Assembly (NCBI RefSeq): GCF_002803845.1
Contig: NZ_CP024985.1
Location: 5,591,501-5,655,500 of the forward strand
Source of the DNA: Streptomyces lavendulae subsp. lavendulae
GTDB taxonomy: Bacteria; Actinomycetota; Actinomycetes; Streptomycetales; Streptomycetaceae
Reading direction: 5' to 3'
DNA: 64,000 nt
The notes under the pieces are model-generated. The model had not been told where the DNA came from. It saw only the letters and a program-made list of their open reading frames with translations, and made no database searches. Below are positions 28,756 to 37,578 of this stretch, piece after piece. The translations under genes were made by a program, and so were the position numbers. Every line of letters starts with the position of its first letter. Positions within the stretch are counted from its first letter, which is position 1.

Positions 28756-30051
28756 ATGCGAGATGTGGCGGTGCGGGTCAAGGGCGGGATGCTGGGCGGC
28801 GCGGGGCTGGTGGTCCTGCTCTGGGCCGCCCAGGTGCGGCCCTCGGCCCGGCTCGACGCGCTCTTCGCCACCGCCGCGCACCTGACCGGGCTGCTCGCCG
28901 GGTACGGGATCCTCGTGCTGCTGTTCCTGATGGCCCGGGTGCCCGCCGTGGAGCACGGGATCGGAGGCGACCGGCTCGCCCGCTGGCACGCGCTGGGCGG
29001 CCGGCACGTGCTCCTGCTCTGCTTCGGGCACGGGCTCCTGGCCCTGTTCGGCTACGCCGTGCACGAGGGCGCGGACGTGCTCTCCGCCGCCCGGGGGCTG
29101 CTCGGCTACCCGGCGCTCGCGGCCGCCGCGGCCGGGACGGGTCTCCTGGCCGCGGTCGGCGTGACCTCCGCCCGCGCCGTACGCCGCCGCCTCGCGCACG
29201 AAACCTGGCGCGGGGTGCACCTGGCCGTGTACCTCGCCGCCGCCCTGGCCTTCGGGCACCAGCTCGCCGGGCCCGATCTGGCGGTGGCCGCCTGGTTCTG
29301 GGCCCTCGCCCACGCCCTCGTCGGCGTGCTGCTGGTCTGGTACCGGGCCGTGGTGCCCGTACGGCAGGCCCTGCGGCACGCGCTGCGCGTCGCCGAGGTG
29401 CGGGCGGAGGGCCCCGGGGTGGTCTCCGTCGTCATGCACGGGCGCGACCTCGCGGGACTGCGGGCCGAGCCCGGACAGTTCCTGCGCTGGCGGTTCCTGC
29501 GGCGGGGGCTCTGGTACACGGCACTGCCGTTCTCGCTCTCCGCGCCGGTGAGCGGCGCCGCCCTGCGGATCACCGTCAAGGGGCTCGGCGGGCACTCGCG
29601 GCGGATCCGCCGGCTGCGCCCCGGTACGCGGGTCCTCGCCACGGGGCCGTTCGGGGCGCTCACCGCCGCCCGGCGGACGCGGTCCAAGGTGCTGCTGATC
29701 GCGGGCGGGGTCGGGATCACCCCGATGCGGGCCCTGTTCGAGACGCTGCCCGGCGGGCCGGGCGACATCACCCTGCTCTACCGGGCCGGGGCCGAGGAAC
29801 AGCTCGTGCTGCGGGGCGAGCTGGAGGCCATCGCGGCCCTCCGGGGGGCCGGGCTGCACTACCTGCTCGGACCGTCCGACGGCCCCTACGACCCCCTGGC
29901 ACCGCGGGCGCTGACCGCGCTCGTCCCGGACCTGGTGGAGCACGACGTGTACCTGTGCGGGCCGCCCGGGATGGCGGAGGCGACGCGCGCCGCGCTGCTG
30001 CGGGCCGGGGTGCCGGCCGGGCGCGTCCACAGCGAGTGCTTCAGCTTCTGA
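28756..30051 (+). CDS. Ferric reductase-like transmembrane flavocytochrome / ferredoxin reductase-type protein
   Basis: A 431-residue protein. The N-terminal half has about six membrane helices with His residues suited to heme binding (RWHALGGRHVLLLCFGH, HETWRGVHLAVYLAAALAFGH). The C-terminal half is an FNR-like flavin/NAD reductase: EPGQFLRWRF, PFSLSAP, VKGLGGHSRRI, LIAGGVGITPMRALFE and the final CGPPGM. It may reduce extracytoplasmic iron or move electrons across the membrane. ATG at 28756, 7 nt after TAGCGT. Divergent from the nir operon. Confidence 0.88.
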   Translation: MRDVAVRVKGGMLGGAGLVVLLWAAQVRPSARLDALFATAAHLTGLLAGYGILVLLFLMARVPAVEHGIGGDRLARWHALGGRHVLLLCFGHGLLALFGYAVHEGADVLSAARGLLGYPALAAAAAGTGLLAAVGVTSARAVRRRLAHETWRGVHLAVYLAAALAFGHQLAGPDLAVAAWFWALAHALVGVLLVWYRAVVPVRQALRHALRVAEVRAEGPGVVSVVMHGRDLAGLRAEPGQFLRWRFLRRGLWYTALPFSLSAPVSGAALRITVKGLGGHSRRIRRLRPGTRVLATGPFGALTAARRTRSKVLLIAGGVGITPMRALFETLPGGPGDITLLYRAGAEEQLVLRGELEAIAALRGAGLHYLLGPSDGPYDPLAPRALTALVPDLVEHDVYLCGPPGMAEATRAALLRAGVPAGRVHSECFSF

Positions 30052-30122
30052 CCCGGCCGCGGGCGGCCCCCGGCTGCCCGGTCCCGCGTTCCCGATCCGC
30101 CCGCGAAAGGTCGCCCCGCGTC

Positions 30123-30407
30123 ATGCGTCACCCCCTGCACATCACCGTGCCCGTGTCCCCGCCGGACGGTGGCGTGCCGCGCGCCGCCGCCCGGCACCGC
30201 AGGCCGCGCCCGGACTCCGTCCCGCGGGCCGCGCTGGCCGGGCTGGTCCGCGTACCGCCCGCCCGGCGGCTCGCGGCCGGGCTGGGGCTGGCCGGCGTAC
30301 TGGTCGCCACCGCGCTGACGGCATGGGTGGATCCTGCTGCTCCGGTGGCCCCGGACCGGGTGCCGGCCGGGCGAAGCTCAACCTTTGCGCAAGTTTCCCG
30401 GGATTGA
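30123..30407 (+). CDS. Possible small membrane protein
   Basis: A 94-residue reading frame 71 bp after the flavocytochrome, with AAAGG about 11 nt before the ATG. It is Arg/Pro-rich, with one hydrophobic stretch (RLAAGLGLAGVLVATALTAWV). I do not recognise a family. Codon use is plausible but the gene is short, so it could be spurious. Confidence 0.4.
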   Translation: MRHPLHITVPVSPPDGGVPRAAARHRRPRPDSVPRAALAGLVRVPPARRLAAGLGLAGVLVATALTAWVDPAAPVAPDRVPAGRSSTFAQVSRD

Positions 30408-30444
30408 TGGAAGGTGCATCGAACCTGTCCCTAGGGTCGGGTCC

Positions 30445-31221
30445 GTGCCTGACATATCAATCACCATGATCATCGTGCTGTGCGTGGCCGCAGCCGCGGC
30501 CGGCTGGATCGACGCGGTGGTGGGCGGCGGCGGACTGCTGCTCCTGCCCGCCCTGCTGCTCGGGCTGCCGCACGCCCACCCCGCCACCGTGCTCGGCACC
30601 AACAAGGCGGTGGCCATCGTCGGCACCACCGGAGCGGCCGTCACCTACGTCCGCAAGGCCCCGGTCGATGTGAAGCTCGCCGTCCGGATCGGTCTGGCCG
30701 CCCTCGCCGGATCGATGGGGGGCGCCGCACTCGCGGGCGGGATCAGCAAGGACGCGCTGCGCCCGCTGATCATGGGGGTGCTCGTGGTGGTGGCCGCCGT
30801 GGTGATCTTCAAGCCCGGCTTCGGCGCCGCCCCCTCCGCCTCGCCCGTCTCCCGGCAGCGGGTGCTGCTCACGATCGGCCTGGCCGGACTGGGCATCGGC
30901 TTCTACGACGGCCTCATCGGGCCCGGCACCGGCACCTTCCTGGTGCTGGCCCTCACCGCCCTGCTCCACCTCGACCTGGTCACCGCCTCCGCCACCGCCA
31001 AGATCGTCAACGTGTGCACCAACGCCGGGGCGCTCGCGATGTTCGCGTACCAGGGGATGGTGCTGTGGCAGCTGGCCGCGCTGATGGCCGTCTTCAACCT
31101 CGCCGGGGGCATGATCGGCGCCGGGATGGCGCTCAAGAAGGGCAGCGGTTTCGTCCGCGGGGTCCTGCTGACGGTGGTGGGCGCGCTGGTGATCAAGCTG
31201 GGCTTCGAGCAGTGGGGGTGA
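30445..31221 (+). CDS. TSUP (TauE/SafE) family sulfite exporter-like transporter
   Basis: A 258-residue membrane protein with about eight helices. The two family repeats are visible: GWIDAVVGGGGLLLLPALLLG with TVLGTNKAVAIVGTTGAAVTY, and GFYDGLIGPGTGTFLVLALT with TASATAKIVNVCTNAGALAMF. TSUP proteins move sulfite, sulfoacetate or related organic anions; the substrate here is unknown. GTG start at 30445, 7 nt after TAGGGT (leaderless pattern). It is convergent with the sortase gene. Confidence 0.9.
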   Translation: MPDISITMIIVLCVAAAAAGWIDAVVGGGGLLLLPALLLGLPHAHPATVLGTNKAVAIVGTTGAAVTYVRKAPVDVKLAVRIGLAALAGSMGGAALAGGISKDALRPLIMGVLVVVAAVVIFKPGFGAAPSASPVSRQRVLLTIGLAGLGIGFYDGLIGPGTGTFLVLALTALLHLDLVTASATAKIVNVCTNAGALAMFAYQGMVLWQLAALMAVFNLAGGMIGAGMALKKGSGFVRGVLLTVVGALVIKLGFEQWG

Positions 31222-31230
31222 GCGGCGGGG

Positions 31231-31899
31231 TCAGTACGTCCCGGTGAGGTGCGCGAAGACCACCACGTTGCCCTGGTAGCCCGTGCGCGGCGAGAAACCG
31301 CCGCCGCAGGTGATCACCCGCAGCTCCGCGCGCGGCGAGGGACCGTAGACGCGCGCGTCCGGGAAGGCCTTGGCGTCGTAGACCTCGACCGCGTGGACCG
31401 TGAAGACGGCCGTGCGCCCGTCCGCTCGCGCCACCTCGATCACGGCTCCCCGGCGCAGCGCGCCCAGGTGGTAGAAGACGGCCGGGCCGCTGGCGTCGTC
31501 CACGTGTCCCGCGATGAGGGCCGTGCCCGTCGCGCCGGGGGTCGTCCCGTCCCGGTACCAGCCCGCGAGGTCGCGGCGGGTCGGCGGGGGTACTTCGAGA
31601 CCGCCGTCCTGGTCGAGGCCGAGCCCGGTCAGCGGGGCGTCCACGCGGATGGACGGGATCCGGATCCGGGTGGGCGGGGAGCCGGTGAGCGGGGCGATGG
31701 CCCCCGGGTAGCGGTCCTGGGCGCTCAGGGCCTCGGCGGGGGAGGGCAGCGGGGGGCCGACGGGCTCGCGGGAACCGCTGGTCACGAGCCAGATGCCGAT
31801 GCAGGCGGCGATCGCGACCAGCCCGGCGGGACCGCGCCTCCCGGTCGGGCCCGCCCCGGCCGCGGGGCGCCCGCGCGGGCGCCGGAAGCCGCCGTGCAT
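31231..31899 (-). CDS. Class F sortase
   Basis: A 222-residue cell-surface transpeptidase. One N-terminal membrane anchor (about residues 26-41) is followed by the sortase barrel. The catalytic residues are His132 in LIAGHVDD, Cys198 in RVITCGGG and Arg205 in SPRTGYQG. Class F sortases are common in actinobacteria and have poorly known substrates. Start at the ATG at 31899 after a GGGGG stretch. The secreted protein gene upstream (150 bp away, same strand) may encode a partner or substrate. Confidence 0.9.
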   Translation of the reverse strand: MHGGFRRPRGRPAAGAGPTGRRGPAGLVAIAACIGIWLVTSGSREPVGPPLPSPAEALSAQDRYPGAIAPLTGSPPTRIRIPSIRVDAPLTGLGLDQDGGLEVPPPTRRDLAGWYRDGTTPGATGTALIAGHVDDASGPAVFYHLGALRRGAVIEVARADGRTAVFTVHAVEVYDAKAFPDARVYGPSPRAELRVITCGGGFSPRTGYQGNVVVFAHLTGTY

Positions 31900-32048
31900 G
31901 CGTACCCCCTGTCGTGCCGTTCCGTTCCGTGGGCTGTCGTTCGGAGGACTGGCCGTCGCCCGGCCCCGCGAACGGGGGGGACCTCGCGGGGCGGGCGACG
32001 GGGGGGCGGTACCGGTCGGACCGCGGCCGGGGCCGCGGTGGGCGCCCG

Positions 32049-32591
32049 TCAGCTCCGCGTGCCGCTCGCCCGGCGACGCAGGAGCCAGGTACCGCCGACG
32101 GCGGCCGCGGCCAGGGAGACCACTCCCGCCGTGATCTTGGCGGGGTCGGTGGTGGTGGTCGTGCCACCGCCCACCCCGGTGTGGACGTGGCCCTGCGGGC
32201 CGCGCTCGGTGACGATCAGGTCGCCGGTGGCGAACTTGCCGTTCGCGCAGGTCGCGCCGATGCCGTAGGTGCCCGGCCGGAGGCCGTGGTCGACCCGGAA
32301 CTGGCCCTCGACCACTTCCTTGTGCGTGCCGGGGGCCAGCTTGAAGCGCCCTCCGCCCACGGTGCTGGCGTCTCCCTCCGCGAGGCTGCCGGAGCCGCAG
32401 GCCTTGGTGTTCACGGTGACCGTGGCACCCGGGGTGGCGGACTTCGGCCAGACCTCCAGTACGGCGAAGTCCCCCGGCGCGAAAGCGGCCATGCCGAGGT
32501 CCGCGGCGGCCACCGCCCCGGCGACCGGTCCGGCGAAGGCGACGGCGGTCAGCGCGGTGGCGGTGAGCACGTGGGCGGTGCTGCGGCGCAT
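32049..32591 (-). CDS. Secreted, membrane-anchored surface protein of unknown function
   Basis: A 180-residue protein with a signal peptide (about 1-30), a beta-rich extracellular region with two cysteines (TKACGSG and GATCANG) likely to form a disulfide, a Thr-rich linker (GGGTTTTTDP) and a C-terminal hydrophobic helix ending in RRRASGTRS. This layout resembles sortase substrates, but no LPXTG or LAXTG motif precedes the helix. GGAG lies 5 nt before the ATG at 32591. It lies directly upstream of the class F sortase gene; the two are likely co-transcribed. Confidence 0.75.
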   Translation of the reverse strand: MRRSTAHVLTATALTAVAFAGPVAGAVAAADLGMAAFAPGDFAVLEVWPKSATPGATVTVNTKACGSGSLAEGDASTVGGGRFKLAPGTHKEVVEGQFRVDHGLRPGTYGIGATCANGKFATGDLIVTERGPQGHVHTGVGGGTTTTTDPAKITAGVVSLAAAAVGGTWLLRRRASGTRS

Positions 32592-32768
32592 GGGTACTCC
32601 TGGGGACACGGGGTCGTGTTCCGAGCAAAACCGGCGGCCCCGGCGCGCGCCTGCTGAAGGACCGTCAGATTCTCGGCGGCGTGACCGGTGGGACGGGATC
32701 CGCGCACGTCAGAGCCCGTGTAAGGGCATCAGGGTGCCCCCACCCCGTCCGGGTGACGGGGCCCCGCC

Positions 32769-34298
32769 TCAGGCCCGCGGAAGGGTCACCGTGGCCGCCG
32801 CGCCCGAGGGGTCCGGGTTCGACAGGGTCACCGTGGCTCCGATCACCTGGGCCTGGCCGAAGGCGATGGTCAGACCGAGCCCGGTGCCCTGGCCGCGCTC
32901 CGCCGCACCCGTTTTGAACCGCTGCGGCCCCTCCCGCAGCAGGCTCTCCGGGAAGCCGGGCCCGTGGTCCCGCACCGTCACCGAGGCCCCCGACACCGTC
33001 ACGGTGATCGGCCCGGCCCCGTGCCGACGGGCGTTGAGCAGCAGGTTCGTCAGGATCCGCTCCAGCCGCCGGACATCCGTCCGCACCACCGCACCGGCGC
33101 CCGTGCGGCTGCCCGCACCGTCGTCCGTACGGCTGCCCGCGCCGCCGACCGTTCGGCTGCCCGCCCCATCGTCCTTGTGGCCGCCCGTACGGCCTTCCGC
33201 GCGATCCTCCGTGCACCCGTCCGGCCACCGGTCGGTCCGGCCGTCCGGGCGGCCGGTCTGCCGCTCGCCCGGCCCGCCGCACAGTCCGCCGTCATGGCCA
33301 CCGCGCAGTCCGCCGTGCACCCGGCCGTCGGGGCCGTCGTGCAGCCCGGCGTCCTCCCCGCCGGACAGGCGGGCCGGTACGCCCGAGCGGTGGGTGATCG
33401 AGGCGACCAGGGGGCCCAGCAGGTGCTCCTCCAGCCGTGCCTCCTCCCGGTTCGCGTCGAGCCGGGCCACCTCCAGCAGGTCCTCCGTCAGCGTCCGCAG
33501 CGCCCCGACCCGGTCGCGCACCAGCTCCGTCGGCCGTCCGGGCGGCAGCAGCTCGGCCGCCGTGTGCAGCCCCGTCAGCGGGGTGCGCAGTTCGTGCGCC
33601 ACGTCCGCGGTGAACCGCTGCTCCGCCTCCAGCCGCCGCTGCAGGCTCGCCGCCATGGTGTCGACCGCCGAGGACAGCTCGGCGACCTCGTCCCGGCTCC
33701 CCGGGACCCCCGAGGCCCCGATCCGCGCGTCCAGGTCGCCCGCGCTGATCCGCCGGGCCGTCTCCGCGGCCGACCGCAGGTCCTTGCTGAGCCGGCTGGC
33801 CAGCAGCGCCCCGCCCACCGCGGAGAGCGCCACCACCCCGGTCCCGGAAGCGATCAGCTGCCCGTCCAGCTCCGCCAGTTCGGCCTGCTCGGCGGTGAGC
33901 GCCTGCCGCACCGTCAGCACCCGGCCGCCGCCCACCGGCCGCGCCGCCCACACCGCCGGGTGCGGTCCGGACAGGTCGAGGTAGGTGGTCCGCCGCCCGG
34001 CCAGGGCGGCCTCGCGCAGCGGCCCCGGCATGGCGGGGCAGTCGATCCGGGCGTCGGCCTCCCCGACCTTGTCGAAGTCGAGCCGGCCGGTCAGCTCGTA
34101 GACCTGCCGTACCCGGATCAGCTGCTCGGTCGCGCTCTTGCGGGCCGCGTCGGCCACCTGGCGCACCCGCGCCTGGTGGATCAGGGCGCCGATGGTGACC
34201 GCGACCAGCGAGCAGCCGACGGCCAGCAGCACGGCGATCTTCCAGCGCAGTCCCAGGGCCCGCAGCAGCCGCCGGCCGCGGGCCGGCAGGGCCCTCAC
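32769..34298 (-). CDS. Sensor histidine kinase with a repetitive insertion in the ATPase domain
   Basis: A 509-residue membrane kinase: TM1 about 19-41, an extracellular sensor region, TM2 about 150-169, HAMP, then HisKA with the phospho-acceptor His235 in FTADVAHELRTPLTG. The N box (LTNLLLNARRHG), G1 (VRDHGPGFP) and G2 (GTGLGLTIAFGQAQ) are present. Between HisKA and the N box lies about 90 residues of Gly/Asp/Arg-rich repeats (about 312-403). The GTG start overlaps the lipoprotein stop as GTGA, so they are coupled. No response regulator gene is adjacent, which is unusual. The lipoprotein-kinase pairing recalls CseA-CseC, but identity with that system is not supported. Confidence 0.88.
   Translation of the reverse strand: MRALPARGRRLLRALGLRWKIAVLLAVGCSLVAVTIGALIHQARVRQVADAARKSATEQLIRVRQVYELTGRLDFDKVGEADARIDCPAMPGPLREAALAGRRTTYLDLSGPHPAVWAARPVGGGRVLTVRQALTAEQAELAELDGQLIASGTGVVALSAVGGALLASRLSKDLRSAAETARRISAGDLDARIGASGVPGSRDEVAELSSAVDTMAASLQRRLEAEQRFTADVAHELRTPLTGLHTAAELLPPGRPTELVRDRVGALRTLTEDLLEVARLDANREEARLEEHLLGPLVASITHRSGVPARLSGGEDAGLHDGPDGRVHGGLRGGHDGGLCGGPGERQTGRPDGRTDRWPDGCTEDRAEGRTGGHKDDGAGSRTVGGAGSRTDDGAGSRTGAGAVVRTDVRRLERILTNLLLNARRHGAGPITVTVSGASVTVRDHGPGFPESLLREGPQRFKTGAAERGQGTGLGLTIAFGQAQVIGATVTLSNPDPSGAAATVTLPRA
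33090..33365 (-). repeat. Low-complexity repeat insertion within the histidine kinase gene
   Basis: About 276 bp in frame, encoding short repeats such as GAGSRT (three copies near the end), DGRTDRW and GGLRGGHDGGL. It keeps the reading frame and interrupts the spacing between the HisKA helix pair and the N box. It looks like slippage or duplication of short GC-rich units. Confidence 0.7.
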
Positions 34299-34999
34299 CG
34301 CGGGGCCCGCCCGTCCGTGCCGGCGCGCTCCGAGGGCCCGGGGGCCCCGGGGCTGCGGCTCGGGCAGGACTTGTTGAAGCGCCGCTCGTCGCTGACCACC
34401 GTCATCCGTTCGCCGTCCCAGCGGTAGCGGACGGCCTGTTCGGAGCCGTCGTCGGCGGCGATCCGGATCAGCAGGTCCGGGCCCAGGGACTCGACGGCCA
34501 TCCGCCGCCCGGCGGTGAAGAGGATGGGGACGATCTGCTTGCCCCGGGCGGTGTACACGCTGAGGGCGGTCCGCCCGGTCTCGGTGTCGGCGGCGACGAG
34601 GAGGTCCTGCTTCCCGTCGCCGGTCACGTCGAGGTGGACGGCCGGGCGGACCCCGGCCCGCCCCGGAGCGTCGATCCTCCCCTTGCCCAGGAACGGCTTC
34701 ATCCGCTTGTCCGCCCGTACGACGTCCAGCTCGTTCACCGCCGTGAGGCCCTGCGGACCCACCTCCGGCGCGCCGGTCAGCGGTGCCGGGGGCGGCTGCC
34801 GGGTGCCCGTCGCGACCCCCGCGGCCTTGGGCGAGTCGTCGGCCCAGGCGGGCCAGAGCGCGCGCGGCAGCGGCTGGAGCGAGACGGGGGCCACGGGTTC
34901 GCCGACGGCCAGTCCGCCGGGTGCGGCGCAGCCGCCCAGGGCGAGCGCGGTCGCGGACAGCAGCAGGGCGGCGGTGGAGCGGCGGGGTGATCGCGTCAT
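34295..34999 (-). CDS. Lipoprotein with FG-GAP/VCBS-like segment, paired with a histidine kinase
   Basis: A 234-residue lipoprotein; the lipobox is LALGGC near residue 24. The mature part contains VHLDVTGDGKQDLLVAADTE, like one FG-GAP/VCBS blade, and an acidic-to-basic tail. No enzyme motif is seen. The stop overlaps the kinase GTG start by four bases, so the protein is probably an accessory sensor or modulator of that kinase, as CseA is for CseBC. ATG at 34999 has no clear ribosome binding site. Confidence 0.75.
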   Translation of the reverse strand: MTRSPRRSTAALLLSATALALGGCAAPGGLAVGEPVAPVSLQPLPRALWPAWADDSPKAAGVATGTRQPPPAPLTGAPEVGPQGLTAVNELDVVRADKRMKPFLGKGRIDAPGRAGVRPAVHLDVTGDGKQDLLVAADTETGRTALSVYTARGKQIVPILFTAGRRMAVESLGPDLLIRIAADDGSEQAVRYRWDGERMTVVSDERRFNKSCPSRSPGAPGPSERAGTDGRAPR

Positions 35000-35168
35000 G
35001 GGGGAACCGTCGGGAGGTGGGGAGGGGGGCGGTTTCCGACCGTAGTCGGCGACCGTCACGGGGGCCGGGAGATCGTGTAACAGCGGTGCGTACGGTGGTG
35101 GTCCGCGCACAGGTCGGGACCTTCGGCCCGCGCCGCGGACTGCCCAGTGTCAGTCGAGGGAGGGCCCT

Positions 35169-35618
35169 GTGACATCGGTCGATCGGCCGGAAGCCGGCGT
35201 ACTGCCGTTCTTCGTGTACGGGACGCTACGGCCGGGAGAGGTCAACCACGCCCTCTTCCTGCGGGGGCGCACGGCGGCCGAGGAACCCGCCCGGCTGCCG
35301 GACGCGGCGCTCTACGAGGGCCCCGGCTACCCGTACGCCGTCGAGCGGGCGGGCTCCGCCATAACCGGGGAGCTGATCACCCCGGCGCCGGGCGCGTACC
35401 GGGAACTGCTGGCCGCGCTGGACCTGCTGGAGGAGTACGCGGGCCCGGGCCGCCCGGGGAACGTCTACGACCGGGTCGCCCGCGAGGCCGTCCGCCCCGA
35501 CGCCAGCCGCGTCCGCGCCTGGGTCTACCTGGCGGCGGCCCCGCTGGCCCGGCGCCTCACCGCCTCGGGCACCGAGATCCCCGGCGGCGACTGGCTCCGC
35601 CGCGGCGACCGGGTCTAG
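35169..35618 (+). CDS. Gamma-glutamylcyclotransferase family protein
   Basis: A 149-residue protein of the GGCT/AIG2-like fold. The diagnostic FFVYGTLRPGEVNH lies at residues 14-27, and the expected acidic catalytic residue lies in LDLLEEYAGP. Such enzymes release 5-oxoproline from gamma-glutamyl amines; the physiological substrate is unknown. GTG start at 35169 with GAGGGAGGG just upstream. It is divergent from the lipoprotein-kinase pair and convergent with dnaG. Confidence 0.88.
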   Translation: MTSVDRPEAGVLPFFVYGTLRPGEVNHALFLRGRTAAEEPARLPDAALYEGPGYPYAVERAGSAITGELITPAPGAYRELLAALDLLEEYAGPGRPGNVYDRVAREAVRPDASRVRAWVYLAAAPLARRLTASGTEIPGGDWLRRGDRV

Positions 35619-35636
35619 CCGCCGGGACGGCCCCGC

Positions 35637-37544
35637 TCAGAGCCCTTCGGCCCCGCGGTTGCGCAGGCGCTGCCCGTACTGCTGGAGGACCCACAGTTCC
35701 TGCTGGATCGCCGCGTGCTGCTCCGGCGGGGCCTGCGGGCTCAGTCGGGTCATGGCGCCCTGGATCTCCAGGACGCGGCGGTCCACGGCGCGCAGCCGGA
35801 CCTGGACCAGCTGTACCCCCGCGTAGACCTCGTCCACCGTCTTGGCGTGGATGGCCTCCACCGCCAGCTCCGTGACCATCGCGCGGACGGAGTCGTTCGG
35901 CGCGGCCTCGCGGACCCGGACCAGGTAGTCCTCCGTGCCCTGGGCGGCGCCCCCGGCGTCCTGGATGGCCTGGCGGACCGCGGCGTAGGGCGGGGCGGTG
36001 AACTCGTCGATCCCGTACGCGTCGAAGGCGGGGGAGACCAGCGCGGGACGCTGGAGCGCCAGCTTGAGCAGCTCGCGCTCGGTGCGGTGGGCGGGGCTGC
36101 GCAGGTTCAGGGCGGGACCGCCCCGGTCCGCGGCGGGCGGCTGCGCGGGCGGGGCCTCCTGGGGCGCCCGCCCGCCACCGCGGCCCTGCTGCGGCTGGTT
36201 GCCGCGCTCGCGGGCCCAGCGCGCCAGCTGCGCGACCCGCTTGACGACGAACTGCTCGTCGAGGATGCCCAGCATGCCCGCCAGCTGGACGGCCGACTCG
36301 TGCTGGATCGAGAGGTCCTTGATGCTCGCGACGACCGGAGCGGCCTCGGCCAGCGCGGCCGCGCGACCCGCCGGGTTCTCCAGGTTGTGCCGGGCAACGA
36401 TGTGCCGCAGCGCGAACTCGAACAGCGGGGTACGGGCATCCACCAGCCCGGACACGGCGGCGTCGCCCTGCGCGAGCCGCAGGTCACAGGGGTCCATCCC
36501 GCCCGGGGCGATGGTGATGGAGGTCTCCGCCGCGAACTTCTGGTCGTCCTCGAACGCCCGCAGGGCCGCCTTCTGCCCGGCCGCGTCACCGTCGAAGGTG
36601 AAGATCACCTCGGCGGTCGCGTTGTCCATCAGCAGCCGGCGCAGGATCTTGATGTGGTCCCCGCCGAAGGCCGTGCCACAGGTGGCGATGGCGGTGGTGA
36701 CCCCGGCCAGGTGGCAGGCCATGACGTCGGTGTAGCCCTCGACGACCACGGCCCGGGAGGTCTTGGCGATCTCCTTCTTGGCCAGGTCGATGCCGTACAG
36801 CACCTGGGACTTCTTGTAGATGGCCGTCTCGGGGGTGTTCAGGTACTTCGGGCCGTTGTCGTCGTCGCGCAGCTTGCGGGCGCCGAAGCCGACGACCTCG
36901 CCGCTGATGTCGCGGATCGGCCACATGAGCCGGCCGCGGAACCGGTCGATGGGCTTGCCGCTGCGGCTGTCCTGGGCCAGCCCGGAGAGGATCAGCTCCT
37001 TGTCGCTGAAGCCCTTGCCGCGCAGGAACCGGGTCAGGTGGTCCCAGCCGGCCGGGCTGTAGCCCACGCCGAAGTGCTCGGCCGCCGCCTGGTCGAAGCC
37101 GCGCTCCGCCAGGAACCGGCGGGCGATCTCGGCCTCGGCGCCGCCCAGCTGCTCCGCGTAGAAGAGGGCGGCGGCCTTGTGTGCCTCGACCAGGCGGATG
37201 CGCTCGCCACGGCCGCTGGTGCCGGCGGTGTAGCCGCCCTCCTCGTACCGCAGTGTGATCCCGGCCTGGCCGGCCAGCCGTTCGACCGCCTCCGAGAAGG
37301 AGAGGTGGTCGATCTTCATGATGAAGTCGAGGGTGTCCCCGCCGGCCTGGCAGCCGAAGCAGTGGTAGAAGCCCTTGCTGGGGCTGACCTGGAAGGACGG
37401 GGACTTCTCGTCGTGGAAGGGGCAGAGGCCCTTGAGGTTGCCGCCGCCGGCGTTGCGCAGCTGGAGGTACTCGGAGACCACGGCGTCGATCGGGACCGCG
37501 TCCCGTACCGCCTTCACGTCGTCGTCGTTGATCCGTCCTGCCAC
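35637..37544 (-). CDS. dnaG: DNA primase
   Basis: A 635-residue primase that makes RNA primers for replication. The N-terminal CHC2 zinc finger has Cys41, His44, Cys62 and Cys65. The RNA polymerase core holds the TOPRIM motif VVVEGYTDVMACHLAG and FTFDGDAAGQKAA. A Gln/Pro-rich linker near residue 450 leads to the C-terminal DnaB-binding domain. GTG start at 37544, 6 nt after TAGACT, so the transcript is probably leaderless. Confidence 0.97.
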   Translation of the reverse strand: MAGRINDDDVKAVRDAVPIDAVVSEYLQLRNAGGGNLKGLCPFHDEKSPSFQVSPSKGFYHCFGCQAGGDTLDFIMKIDHLSFSEAVERLAGQAGITLRYEEGGYTAGTSGRGERIRLVEAHKAAALFYAEQLGGAEAEIARRFLAERGFDQAAAEHFGVGYSPAGWDHLTRFLRGKGFSDKELILSGLAQDSRSGKPIDRFRGRLMWPIRDISGEVVGFGARKLRDDDNGPKYLNTPETAIYKKSQVLYGIDLAKKEIAKTSRAVVVEGYTDVMACHLAGVTTAIATCGTAFGGDHIKILRRLLMDNATAEVIFTFDGDAAGQKAALRAFEDDQKFAAETSITIAPGGMDPCDLRLAQGDAAVSGLVDARTPLFEFALRHIVARHNLENPAGRAAALAEAAPVVASIKDLSIQHESAVQLAGMLGILDEQFVVKRVAQLARWARERGNQPQQGRGGGRAPQEAPPAQPPAADRGGPALNLRSPAHRTERELLKLALQRPALVSPAFDAYGIDEFTAPPYAAVRQAIQDAGGAAQGTEDYLVRVREAAPNDSVRAMVTELAVEAIHAKTVDEVYAGVQLVQVRLRAVDRRVLEIQGAMTRLSPQAPPEQHAAIQQELWVLQQYGQRLRNRGAEGL

Positions 37545-37578
37545 GCGTGAAGTCTACGGCCGGGCGCGGACAAACCCG

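Noticed and set aside
32269..33984. 571-codon open frame antisense to the histidine kinase and surface protein
   Set aside because: Ser/Arg/Pro-rich shadow product spanning two real genes and their spacer.
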